A DNA stretch of 64,000 nucleotides from JAIBJN01 sp963830885 (lineage in GTDB: Bacteria; Actinomycetota; Thermoleophilia; Gaiellales; Gaiellaceae), in the NCBI GenBank assembly GCA_963830885.1, contig CAWHOA010000026.1:62001-126000 (forward strand). Reading direction: 5' to 3'. A program made the translations under genes and the position numbers. Below, in pieces: positions 17,628 to 26,471 of the stretch. Positions within the stretch are counted from its first letter, which is position 1; the number at the start of each line of letters is the position of its first letter. The notes below the pieces were generated by a model that saw only the letters and a program-made list of their open reading frames with translations, did no database searches and was not told the DNA's origin.

Positions 17628-18141
17628 ATGGAGCTGTGGCTCGCCCTGGCGTCCCGCCGCGAGGTGCGCGACTACGCGCCGACGCCCATTCCGCCGGAGG
17701 TCGAGCGGCGCATCCTCGACGCCGGGCGCCTCGCCGGCAGCGGGAAGAACCGCCAGCCGTGGCGCTTCGTCGTCGTCGAGTCGCCCGACAAGCGCGAGGC
17801 CCTGGCCGGCCTCGTCTTCGCGCCCGGGAACGTCCGCGGCGCACAGCTCGTTGTTGGGATCGCCGTCAGCGGCAAGGGCCCGGCTTCCCTCGACGCGGGC
17901 CGCTGTGCCCAGAACATGCTGCTGGCCGCCTGGGACCAGGGCGTGGGCGGCAGCCCCAACGGCACGCCGGACGCCGGAGGCGCTCGGCGAGCTCCTCGCT
18001 CTGCGCGAGGGCGAGCGCGCCGCGATCGTCCTCACGTTCGGCTATCCGGCGAGACCGCGCGACCCGGCCGCCCGCCCCGCGGAGGAGTGGAGCGCACGCG
18101 CGAACCGCAAGCCACTCGACGAGCTCGTCGAGCGCATCTAG
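17628..18141 (+). pseudogene. Nitroreductase-family flavoprotein, one frameshift
   Basis: The N-terminal 115 codons have the FMN-binding SRREVRDYAPTPIPPEVERRIL, AGRLAGSGKNRQPWRFVVVE and AGRCAQNMLLAAWDQGVG. After a one-base insertion near 17968 the next frame gives the usual C-terminus (EALGELLALREGERAAIVLTFGYP, ending in KPLDELVERI). Total is about 170 aa, normal for the family. These enzymes reduce nitro or quinone compounds with NAD(P)H. The ATG at 17628 is 9 nt after TAGACT (17613-17618). Confidence 0.75.
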
Positions 18142-18159
18142 CCCAGGCCCCACGACCCC

Positions 18160-18256
18160 GCTTGTGTTCCACGCGCACAAGCTCCTGACCGTCCCCTAGG
18201 GCCGGCTCGGCAGGGCCCGTGCGGGGAATGAGGGCTTGTGCCGGTGGAACACAAGC
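18160..18256. repeat. Inverted pair of REP-like hairpins with complementary loops
   Basis: Two 23-bp hairpins share the same 7-bp stem, GCTTGTG/CACAAGC: one at 18160-18182 with loop TTCCACGCG, the other at 18234-18256 with loop CCGGTGGAA. The loops contain TTCCAC and GTGGAA, which are complementary, so the two could form a kissing pair or one larger stem of about 24 bp. They lie between the nitroreductase stop and the thioesterase promoter. I saw no third copy in the window. Confidence 0.7.
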
Positions 18257-18288
18257 TCGCGTCTCGCCGGGGGTTATCGTCTTCGGCG

Positions 18289-18699
18289 ATGGGGACGCCC
18301 GACGAGAGTGCTGCGGCGGTGGGGGCTGCGATGTTCGGCCGCGACCGGGCCTCGCAGGCGCTGGGCATGGCGCTCGAGGAGGTGCGGCCGGGCTACGCGC
18401 GGGTGCGGATGACCGTCCGGGCGGACATGCTGAACGGTCACGGGAGCTGTCACGGCGGGCTCGTCTTTGCCCTCGCGGACTCCGCGTTCGCGTTCGCCTG
18501 CAACTCGCGCGGCGTCCGCACCGTGGCCGCCGGGTGCGCGATCGAGTTTCTCGCGCCGGCGGTCGAGGGAGACGTGCTCGTGGCCGAGGCGCAGGAGCGC
18601 TCGCTGCAGGGCCGGACGGGCGTCTACGACGCCGATGTCAGGCGCGAGGGCGGGGAGCTGGTGGCGACGTTCCGCGGCCGATCGGCCGCGACGCGCTGA
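18289..18699 (+). CDS. PaaI-type hotdog thioesterase
   Basis: This 136-residue hotdog-fold protein has the PaaI signature NGHGSCHGGLVFALADSAFAFACNS, with the catalytic Asn and Asp context. PaaI hydrolyses hydroxylated phenylacetyl-CoA esters, and related members act on other acyl-CoAs. I placed the start at ATG 18289, 8 nt behind TATCGT (18275-18280), because homologues begin there. An upstream GTG at 18238 would run through the hairpin repeat. No other phenylacetate genes are nearby, so the substrate is open. Confidence 0.85.
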   Translation: MGTPDESAAAVGAAMFGRDRASQALGMALEEVRPGYARVRMTVRADMLNGHGSCHGGLVFALADSAFAFACNSRGVRTVAAGCAIEFLAPAVEGDVLVAEAQERSLQGRTGVYDADVRREGGELVATFRGRSAATR

Positions 18700-18776
18700 C
18701 AACGGCGTCCGGCCTCGAAGTCACTATTTCGGCTTCCGGCGCCCACGCCGATGTCCCCACGTCCCTGGAGGTTCGC

Positions 18777-19491
18777 ATGGACACCTGGCAGAAGTACGTA
18801 GCGGAGCTGCTCGGCACGTTCGTCCTGGTCTTCGGTGGCACCGTCGCCATCCTCGGGGCGACGGGCTCCGGGCTCGACCTGATCGTCGTCCCGTTCGCGT
18901 TCGGGCTCGCCCTTCTGGCCGGGCTCTACGCCTTCGGCGAGGTCTCCGGAGGGCACTTCAACCCTGCCGTGTCCCTGGCGATGTTCGTCTCGGGGCGGCT
19001 GCCGGGCGGCGAGCTCGTCCGCTACTGGGCCGCACAGTTCGCCGGCGCGATCCTCGCGTCGCTCCTGCTCGCGATCGCCACCAGCCGAGACGCCGTCGCG
19101 GCTACCGGCACGTACCCGGGAATCGAGGGGAACGGCACGGCCTTCCTCATGGAGGTCGTGTTCAGCGCGATCTTCGTGGCCGTCATCCTCCAGGCGAGCG
19201 TGAGCGGGCAGTTCGGCGGGAGCGCGCTCCTCGCGATCCCGCTGGCCCTCGTTGCAGTCCATCTGGCGGCGATCCCTTTCAGCGGCTCCTCGGTGAATCC
19301 GGCGCGGAGCTTCGCCCCTGATCTGATCGGCGGGGAGTGGGACGGCATCTGGATCTACCTGATCGCGCCGCCGATCGGAGCGGCTGATCGCGGTCGCGGT
19401 GCACAAGTTCGTGCACGTCGCCGCCCCACCGACGGCGCCGACGGCGGAGGTCCTGAGCGAGCCGGACACCGGGCCGCGCCGTAGCGCATAG
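18777..19491 (+). CDS. Aquaporin/glycerol facilitator family channel, late frameshift
   Basis: This MIP-family channel of about 237 aa has both pore motifs, GGHFNPAVSLAM and SSVNPARSFAPDL, and six membrane helices plus two half-helices. It passes water or small neutral solutes; the pattern around NPARSFAPDL is aquaporin-like. CTGGAGG precedes the ATG. A one-base insertion near 19383, after YLIAPPIGA, shifts the tail. In the corrected frame the protein ends LIAVAVHKFVHV... and stops at 19491; uncorrected it stops at 19484. Confidence 0.88.
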
Positions 19492-19502
19492 GAGGAGGCC
19501 GC

Positions 19503-20402
19503 CTAGGTCGCGCTGCGCCGCTTGACCGTTACGAGGATCAGGAAGAGCATCAGCGCGGCGCCGCCGGCGAAGACAAGGAAGCCTCCGAGGCCGCCGGAGC
19601 CGCCGTCGGAGCTGCCCAGGTTCGGCCCGACGGGCGGGCTGTTGCCGGTGAGGGCGGCCTCCTCGTCCTCCGCGACAGTCGTCGTCGGGCTGTCCGCAGG
19701 GGCCGTTGCGGGCTCGTCCTCCACCGTGCCGGGGACGCCGGCCGCCGCCTGCGAGCTCGCCGGGTCGGCCGCGCCTTCGGCGGCCAGGGTGACGTACCGG
19801 CGCACGAGCCGGACGAGGCCGACGGCGCCCTCGCTCGTGAGATGAATGCCGTCGCTCCCGAACCACGAGGCCGGCTTGCCGCGCGTGTACGCGTTCCAGT
19901 TGGCCACGTACAGGATCGGCCGGCGCCGGCCGGCTTCGGCGATGATCGCGTTGATGCGCCGGTAGTCCGGGTGAGCGGGCACGACGCGGAGGTTCACCCA
20001 GACGATGCCCTTCACGCCGCGGGCCTTCGCGGCCCTCACGACCTGCTCGAGCTGCGGCTTGTACGTGGCGGAGGAGTCGTTGTAGCCGACGTCGATGACC
20101 AGCACCCTGCCGAGCGTGCGCCCGTACTTGCGGATCGCCTGCAGCGCGGTCGTGGGCGTGACGCCCTGGTAGCTGCAGCTCGGGGCGACGAGTCGCCGGC
20201 AGACCTTGAGGTCGCGGCGCACGATGTGGCCGCGGGCCAGCAGACGCTGGGCGGGCGGGCTGAACTCGATCGCGGCGGCCTTCGAGTCGCCGATGAACGT
20301 GAACCTGACCGCGTCGGCGGTTGCGGCCGCCGGCCCCAGCGCGGCGAGCGCCGTGACGAGCCCAACGAGGATGAGCCTTCCGATCCCTGCTCGGCGGCGC
20401 AT
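19503..20402 (-). CDS. Secreted SGNH-hydrolase-like protein with C-terminal anchor
   Basis: This 299-residue protein has a signal peptide (RLILVGLVTALAALGPAAATADA), then an SGNH domain with block I FTFIGDSKAA, a block III-like DVGYNDSS and a C-terminal SDGIHLTSEGA holding the catalytic Asp/His. A Pro/Thr/Ala-rich linker leads to a final membrane helix (FLVFAGGAALMLFLILV) and a basic tail, so it is cell-surface anchored. It probably esterifies or de-esterifies surface glycans. ATG 20402 is 6 nt behind a minus-strand TATGCT (20414-20409). It is divergent from the MBOAT/DUF459 pair. Confidence 0.8.
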   Translation of the reverse strand: MRRRAGIGRLILVGLVTALAALGPAAATADAVRFTFIGDSKAAAIEFSPPAQRLLARGHIVRRDLKVCRRLVAPSCSYQGVTPTTALQAIRKYGRTLGRVLVIDVGYNDSSATYKPQLEQVVRAAKARGVKGIVWVNLRVVPAHPDYRRINAIIAEAGRRRPILYVANWNAYTRGKPASWFGSDGIHLTSEGAVGLVRLVRRYVTLAAEGAADPASSQAAAGVPGTVEDEPATAPADSPTTTVAEDEEAALTGNSPPVGPNLGSSDGGSGGLGGFLVFAGGAALMLFLILVTVKRRSAT

Positions 20403-20613
20403 GGAGACAGCATAGCCCCGCCCCGGGAAAGGGCTGAATTCGCTGCTCCGGCGCAGGGAAGCGGTACCCTTCCCCGCACCCGAGGCCCGCTGCCGCGGGA
20501 GGCCCTGCGGCAGTGCGGGCCGGTCGGCTCTGGATGATGACCCGCTCCGTCCCTGCCACCCTCGGCCCCGCGCGCGCGTGACCGCGGGCTGAGGCGGGAG
20601 CGAGGCAACAGCC

Positions 20614-22038
20614 ATGCTCTTTCCGACCGGCACCTTCGCGATCTTCTTCCTGATCGTGCTGCCGCTCTCGTGGCTGCTCATGCCCTGGGTGCACCGCTGG
20701 CGGCCGTTCATGATCCTCGCCAGCTTCGTCTTCTACGGCTGGTGGGACTGGCGCTTCGTCTTCCTCCTGGCCGGCTCCATCGCCTGGAACCAGCTGATGG
20801 CGCTCCGGATCCATCATGCCGGCGGCGTCGCAGCGCGCCGCAAGACGCTGCTCTGGCTCGCGATCGGCGGGAACCTCGCCCTGCTGGGCTACTTCAAGTA
20901 CTACGACTTCTTCATCAGCTCGACGCAGAACCTCGCGACCCTCGTCGGGCTCGACATCCCCCTGGAGGTCCGGACCGTGATCCTCCCGGTCGGGATCTCC
21001 TTCTACACCTTCATGGGGATCAGCTACATCGTCGACGTCTACCGCGGCGACACCGAGCCGACCACGCTCGAGAAGTTCGCGGTCTACCTCTCCTTCTTCC
21101 CGCACCTCGTCGCCGGGCCGATCGTCCGGCCGAACGAGCTGATCCCGCAGTTCGACACGCCGCGCTCGCCGCGCCGGGTGGACACGAGCCGCGCCTTCTA
21201 CCTGATCGCCGCCGGGCTCTTCAAGAAGGTGGTGATCTCGAGCTACCTGGCCTCGAACATCGTCGACGAGGTCTTCGCCGACCCGAGCCAGCACTCGTCG
21301 CTCGAGATCCTGATCGCGGTCTACGCCTACGCGGTGCAGATCTACGCCGACTTCTCCGGCTACACGGACATCGCGATCGGGATCGCGCTCCTGCTCGGCT
21401 TCAACTTCCCGCAGAACTTCGACTCGCCCTACGCGGCCACGTCGTTGCAGGACTTCTGGCGGCGGTGGCACATGACGCTCTCGCGCTGGCTCCGCGACTA
21501 CCTCTACATCCCCCTCGGGGGGAGCCGGCACGGCGCGGCGATCACGTACCGCAACCTCCTCCTGACGATGCTCCTCGGCGGGCTCTGGCATGGCGCCGGG
21601 TGGACGTTCGTCGCCTGGGGGCTGATCCACGGGATCGGGCTCTGCGTGGAGCGCTTCTGGCGGGAGCGGCACGGCACGAAGCCCGAGGAGAGCTTCACGC
21701 GCTGGGACTTCTACTGGCGGCGGCTCGCGACCTTCCACGTCGTCTGCTTCGCCTGGATCTTCTTCCGGTCCGACACCTTCGAGGTCGCGTGGCAGATGAT
21801 CACCGGGCTCTTCACGCGCTGGGGCGAGGCCTCGCCGCTGGTCACGGGGCCGGTGCTCCTGGCGATCGCCGTCGGGATCGGCTCGCAGTACCTGCCGCCG
21901 CGCGTGCCGCGGGCGATTCAGGCCGGCTTCTCGCGTCTGAACCTCGTTGCCCAGGCCGCCGTCCTCGCCGTCGCGCTCATGGTCACGCAGGCACTCGGCC
22001 CACAGGACGTGGCACCCTTCATCTACTTCCAGTTCTGA
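20614..22038 (+). CDS. MBOAT-family membrane O-acyltransferase (AlgI-like)
   Basis: This 474-residue polytopic membrane protein is of the AlgI/DltB type. It has the conserved LPVGISFYTFMGISYIVDVYRG, FFPHLVAGPIVRP, the YADFSGYTDIAIG and DFWRRWHMTLSRWLRDYLYIPLG blocks, and the catalytic His in LLGGLWHGAGWTF. It moves acetyl or other acyl groups across the membrane onto extracellular polysaccharide, usually with an SGNH partner. That partner is encoded immediately downstream (TGATG overlap). About 210 nt of upstream sequence hold no gene. Confidence 0.93.
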   Translation: MLFPTGTFAIFFLIVLPLSWLLMPWVHRWRPFMILASFVFYGWWDWRFVFLLAGSIAWNQLMALRIHHAGGVAARRKTLLWLAIGGNLALLGYFKYYDFFISSTQNLATLVGLDIPLEVRTVILPVGISFYTFMGISYIVDVYRGDTEPTTLEKFAVYLSFFPHLVAGPIVRPNELIPQFDTPRSPRRVDTSRAFYLIAAGLFKKVVISSYLASNIVDEVFADPSQHSSLEILIAVYAYAVQIYADFSGYTDIAIGIALLLGFNFPQNFDSPYAATSLQDFWRRWHMTLSRWLRDYLYIPLGGSRHGAAITYRNLLLTMLLGGLWHGAGWTFVAWGLIHGIGLCVERFWRERHGTKPEESFTRWDFYWRRLATFHVVCFAWIFFRSDTFEVAWQMITGLFTRWGEASPLVTGPVLLAIAVGIGSQYLPPRVPRAIQAGFSRLNLVAQAAVLAVALMVTQALGPQDVAPFIYFQF

Positions 22039-23165
22039 TGGCGGTGGAGACTGAGAGAGCGCAGGAGGTCAGGCGGCCGCGTCCCCCCGGGCCGCCGACC
22101 GAGGACGGCCGCCGGCTGGCGACCGCCGGTCGGGCGCTCGGGGTGACGGCCCTCGCGCTCTTCGTCGCGGCGCTCCTGAACGCCCAGAACATCTACAAGT
22201 CGGTCTACAACCAGCCCGAGGGGACGCAGCGCGACGTCGCGCTCGCCTTCGCCGGCCCGCTCCGCGAGGTGAGCATGGCGCTGCGGATCGACCGCCCGCG
22301 CGCCTGGGTCGAGACCGCGATCGGGCGCGAGCACGCGACCATCGACACGGAGATCGTCATTCCGCCTCCGCCGCCTGCCCAGGGCATGGACACGACCCCC
22401 GTCGCGGGCCCCGGCACGAAAACGCCCACGACCCCGGCCGGCGAGGAGGGGCCGCCGCCTGCGGACCCGGAGAGGCCGCAGAAGGTCGCGTTCACCCCGG
22501 AGGACCCGATGCGGCTCTGGATCGCGGGCGACTCGCTCGTGATCACGCCGGGCTGGGCGGTGCTCCGCGCGCTCGGGCAGAACGACGCCGTGGAGCGCGT
22601 CGGGGACGTGGACGGGCGCGTTGCCACCGGCCTCACCCGCCCCGACGTCTTCAACTGGTTCCGCCACGTCGACGAGCAGGTGAAGGAACAGAGGATCGAC
22701 ACCGTGGTCTTCTGCTTCGGCGCCAACGACGACTCCGGCTCGATGACGGGGCTGCCCGACGGCGTCTCGCTGGGCGAGTTCGGCGGGGCGCAATGGACGA
22801 AGGAGTACCGGCGGCGCGTCGGCGGTCTCATCGACACGGCGAACCAGGCGGGCACGTTCGTCGTCTGGCTCGGGCTGCCGATCACGAAGGACGGCGGCCA
22901 GTCGCGGCGCTGGAGGGTGATCAACCGGGCCATCCTTGCCGAGGTCGAGGAGCGCCCGGGGAAGGCGGCCTACGTGGACATGTACGGTCTGCTTTCCGAC
23001 GACGGGGCCTACGCGCCGTACCTGCCGGCGGACGACGGGCAGCTCGAGAAGGTGCGCGCCGACGACGGCGTCCACCTGGAGCGGGACGGCGGCGACATCA
23101 TCGCCAACCAGGTCGTGCGCGAGCTCCGCCGCGTGTACGACCTGTGGAGCTGGCGCGGCCAGTAG
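22038..23165 (+). CDS. DUF459-like SGNH partner of the MBOAT acyltransferase
   Basis: This 375-residue protein has one N-terminal membrane helix (about residues 33-52), a Pro-rich linker and an extracellular SGNH/DUF459 domain. Visible blocks are LWIAGDSLVI (nucleophile Ser), VVFCFGANDDSG, and the C-terminal DDGVHLERDGGDIIA with catalytic Asp/His. Together with the MBOAT protein it should form a surface-glycan acylation system, the MBOAT passing the acyl group to the SGNH domain. ATG 22038 overlaps the MBOAT stop. Confidence 0.88.
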   Translation: MAVETERAQEVRRPRPPGPPTEDGRRLATAGRALGVTALALFVAALLNAQNIYKSVYNQPEGTQRDVALAFAGPLREVSMALRIDRPRAWVETAIGREHATIDTEIVIPPPPPAQGMDTTPVAGPGTKTPTTPAGEEGPPPADPERPQKVAFTPEDPMRLWIAGDSLVITPGWAVLRALGQNDAVERVGDVDGRVATGLTRPDVFNWFRHVDEQVKEQRIDTVVFCFGANDDSGSMTGLPDGVSLGEFGGAQWTKEYRRRVGGLIDTANQAGTFVVWLGLPITKDGGQSRRWRVINRAILAEVEERPGKAAYVDMYGLLSDDGAYAPYLPADDGQLEKVRADDGVHLERDGGDIIANQVVRELRRVYDLWSWRGQ

Positions 23166-23177
23166 ACTCCCGCGCTC

Positions 23178-23594
23178 ATGAGGGGGAAGGCTCGCTTCTG
23201 GCTGCTCCTTGCGTTGGCCGCGGCACTGCTCGCCGGGTGCGGCGGTGATGACGACGACGCGTCGGACGGCCCGCCGCTCGAGGGGACGGAGTGGACGCTC
23301 GCGAGTGGCGTGGACGTGCCCGAGGACGCCGTCCCGACCCTGCTGCTCGAGGAGGGGAACTCTTCGGGGTTCGGCGGTTGTAACACCTTCACGGGCGGCT
23401 ACGAGCTCGACGGCGACTCGATCTCGATCGGTCCGCTCGCGGGGACGCTGATGGCCTGCGAGGTGCAGAAGATGGCCGTCGAGGGCGCCTATATGCCGGC
23501 GCTCGAGGCTGCGGATGCCTGGTCGATCGACGGCGACGAGCTCGTCCTCTCCTCCGGCGACGAAGAGACGCTCCGCTTCTCCCGTCCCGGCTAG
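23178..23594 (+). CDS. META-domain lipoprotein (HslJ-like)
   Basis: This 138-residue lipoprotein has a signal peptide ending in lipobox LLAGC (Cys21), then an acidic linker and a META/HslJ domain: GTEWTLASG, the hallmark GFGGCNTFTGGYELDG, and LMACEVQKMAVEGAYMPAL. META proteins are linked to envelope stress or heat-inducible functions; the mechanism is unclear. The ATG is 9 nt after TAGACT (23163-23168), whose TAG is the stop of the previous gene. Confidence 0.85.
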   Translation: MRGKARFWLLLALAAALLAGCGGDDDDASDGPPLEGTEWTLASGVDVPEDAVPTLLLEEGNSSGFGGCNTFTGGYELDGDSISIGPLAGTLMACEVQKMAVEGAYMPALEAADAWSIDGDELVLSSGDEETLRFSRPG

Positions 23595-23659
23595 AACGAC
23601 CAAGACGACTCGGACCCGGACGAGGCCTGCCGCCCGTCCGGATGTGCATAGTCCCCGGG

Positions 23660-25557
23660 ATGCGGGCCTCCCTCGCAGCGGGCTCCCTCTGCCTCGCGCT
23701 CGTCTTCGCGGGCGTTGCGCAGGCCCAGGCGGAGGAGGAGCTGGCCGAGCGCTACGCGCCCGATCGTCCGCCTCGTCGAGCAGCCCGAGGAGTGCGGGCC
23801 CGGCGAGCCGTACCGGCCGATCGACGTCGAGGCGATCTTCGACGAGGAGACCGTCTCGCTCCGCGGCCCCTGGCGCAGCAACGACCTCGTCGAGATCGGG
23901 CCGTCCGCCGACGATCTCGGTCGCGGTCTCTACGAGTACAACCTCGACTTCCCCGGCGACGCTCTCAACCCCGGCTGCGACTACGAGCTGTGGGCGCGCC
24001 GCATCACCGCGGACACCGAGCCGACCGTCTACGCCCACGTCGCGCAGGAGGCCGCCTACCCCGACCGGCTCGCGCTCCAGTACTGGCTCTACTACCCCTT
24101 CAACGACTGGAACAACCTGCACGAGGGCGACTGGGAGATGATCCAGCTCGTCTTCGACGCCGGAAGTGCCGAGGAGGCGCTCGAGACGGAGCCGCTCGAG
24201 GTCGGCTACAGCCAGCACGAGGGCGCCGAGCGGGCGGAGTGGGGCGACGAGAAGCTCGAGGTCGTCGACGGAACGCACCCGGTCGTCTACCCGGCGGCCG
24301 GGTCGCACGCGAACTTCTTCATCGAGGGGCTGCACCTGGGGCGCTCGGCCGAGCAAGGCGTGGGCTGCGACGACACGACCGGCCCGAGCGTGGACGTGCG
24401 CCCGGTGGTGGGCGCGATACCGAGCGACCCCGAGGCGGCGCAGGCGGCCTTTCCCTGGATCGCCTTCGAGGGCCGGTGGGGCGAGCGCCAGAGGGCGTTC
24501 TACAACGGCCCCACCGGGCCGAACCTGAAGACGCAGTGGACGGAGCCGATGACGTGGGCAGAGGACTGGCGCGACGTCAGCTACGCGGTGCCTGCCGGCG
24601 GTTCTCTCGGGACGGGTGCTACCGACTTCTTCTGCGGCGCGGTCGCGGCCGGATCGAACTTCGTCCTCCGCGCCGTCGACAACGGCGCGCGCCTGGCCTT
24701 CGATGCTCGCTCTCCTCATCGCGCTGGTCGTGTTCCTCCTGACGCGGACTTCGTGGCGGCCGTCGACGCCGCTGCGTGTCGGCCGCCGCCGTTCCTGGGG
24801 GCAGACCTTCACGGCATCGTGGCGTCTCTACATCAAGCGGCCGTGGCTCTTCCTCGGCATCGGGCTGGTGGTGATCCCGATCTCGCTCGTGATCACCGGG
24901 CTCCAGTACCTGCTCTTCTCTGCGACCTCGCTCGTCGGCATCGACCCGAACGGCGAGGGCGGCGGCTTCCGCGTGGGCCTCGGGGTCTGGATCGGGACGG
25001 TGCTGACGCTCCTCGCCCTCGCCCTCGTGCAGGCGGCCTGCGCACGCGCGATCGCAGGGATCGACGCAGGTAGCGAGGTCGGCGTCCGCGCCGCCTACCG
25101 CCTGGCGTTCGACAGCGCCTGGGCGCTGCTCAGAGCTCTGGCGGTCGCCGTCGGGGTCGTCACGGTGCTCAGCATCTTCGTCTTCCTCGTACCGATCGCG
25201 ATCTGGCTTGCGGTCCGTTGGGCTCTGCTCGTTCCCGTCGTGGAGCTCGAGGAGCAGTCCGCACGTGGTGCGCTGCGCCGGAGCGGGCGTCTCGTCCGCC
25301 TGCAGTGGCTGAAGGTGGGCACCCTCGTCGTGGTCGCAGGGGCCATCGCGATCGTGTCCGGACCGCTGATCGGCGCACTCCTGATCCTCCTCGTGGACGC
25401 GCCGTTCGCCTTCGTCAACGTGCTCGCCGGTCTCGTCTACGCCGTCGCCATGCCGTTCGTGGGCATCGCAACGACGTACGTCTACTACGACACGCTCGCC
25501 CGCGAGCGCCTGGGCGAGGGCGAGCCGGCGCCCACGGAGCTTCCTGCAGAGATCTAG
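23660..25557 (+). pseudogene. Vps62-related extracellular domain fused to a membrane domain, two frameshifts
   Basis: Joining three frames gives about 630 aa. A signal peptide is followed by a Vps62-like domain (YWLYYPFNDWNNLHEGDWEMIQ, YPAAGSHANFFIEG) and, from about 24700, a six-helix membrane domain (RPWLFLGIGLVVIPISLVI to PFVGIATTYVYYDTLAR), which resembles the membrane region of glycerophosphodiester-phosphodiesterase-type proteins. Breaks near 23761 and 24703 are each repaired by removing one base. An alternative is that the ATG near 24704 starts a separate gene. The function is unknown. The ATG at 23660 is 7 nt behind a CATAGT hexamer. Confidence 0.65.
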
Positions 25558-26384
25558 GAGGCTCGCGGCGTGAACGGCCGCAGCTCGTCCTGTCCCTCCT
25601 GGACGACGCCGTAGCTCGACTCCGGCACCTCGTTCCACGCGCCTGCGAGGTCGCCGAGCGGCTCCGACACGACCAGGCGTGACTCGTCCGAGACGAGGTG
25701 GAGGATCGGGTTGTCCGGGTAAACCGCCCGGAGCGTGTCGACCGCGGTGCTGAAGAAGAGCGACCGCGACTTGCCCTCGCTCGAGTAGCGGAATGCCCAC
25801 ATGCTCGAGCCGTCGGTGGTGGCCACCGTCATCTGGATGGGGTGCTCGACACCGTGCGCGCGGCCCGTCTCCTCGATGAAGCCGACGGCGCGCTCGACGG
25901 CCGCCGGCGGGTCGTCCTCGAGCCCGAGGGTGAGCGCGAGGTGGAAGAAGACCTCGGTGTCGGTGGAGCCCTCGATCTCCGCGTAGAGGCTCGGGTCGAC
26001 GGCGAGCACGAGGTCGCGCTTCACCGTCGCGAACTCGCCGATGAATCCGTTGTGCATCCAGAGCCAGCGACCGTGCCGAAACGGGTGGCAGTTGGTCTGC
26101 TGGATGGCGCCCCCGGTCGAGGCGCGGATGTGGGCGAAGACGAGCGGTGAGACGAGATGGCGGGCCAGATCCTTGAGGTTGCGGTCGTTCCAGGCCGGCT
26201 CGATGCTGTGGAACACGCCCGGCGTCTCCCCGACTCCGTACCAGCCGAGTCCGAAGCCGTCGCCGTTGGTCGTCTCGGCGCCGAGCGTCGAGTGGAGGCT
26301 CTGGTCGATGAGGGAGTGCTTCGGCTTGAGGAGCAGCTCCTCGAGCAGCACCGGCGATCCTGAATAGGCGAGCCATCTGCACAC
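25554..26384 (-). CDS. Class II glutamine amidotransferase (YafJ/EgtC-like)
   Basis: This 276-residue single-domain Ntn hydrolase has Cys2 as N-terminal nucleophile after Met removal (MCRWLAYSG). The substrate loop has TTNGDGFGLGWYG and FAHIRASTGGAIQQTNCHPF, and HNGFIGEF supplies the oxyanion Asn/Gly. No synthetase domain is attached, so it acts alone, as EgtC does, or on a small amide. The GTG start has GAGGAGG upstream. Its stop and that of the converging gene share one CTAG (25554-25557). Confidence 0.9.
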   Translation of the reverse strand: MCRWLAYSGSPVLLEELLLKPKHSLIDQSLHSTLGAETTNGDGFGLGWYGVGETPGVFHSIEPAWNDRNLKDLARHLVSPLVFAHIRASTGGAIQQTNCHPFRHGRWLWMHNGFIGEFATVKRDLVLAVDPSLYAEIEGSTDTEVFFHLALTLGLEDDPPAAVERAVGFIEETGRAHGVEHPIQMTVATTDGSSMWAFRYSSEGKSRSLFFSTAVDTLRAVYPDNPILHLVSDESRLVVSEPLGDLAGAWNEVPESSYGVVQEGQDELRPFTPRAS

Positions 26385-26471
26385 GGTTTTCCTCCTCGTC
26401 GGGGCATGCGCAGCATCTCACCCGGAGCGGCGCCGCGCATCGTCCACTCCGGGTGAGGACGGCCTCGCCGG

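Noticed and set aside
22023..24812. A 929-codon minus-strand ORF over the DUF459, META and Vps62-like genes
   Set aside because: It spans several unrelated genes in antisense and its product is Arg/Gly/Asp-rich low-complexity sequence.
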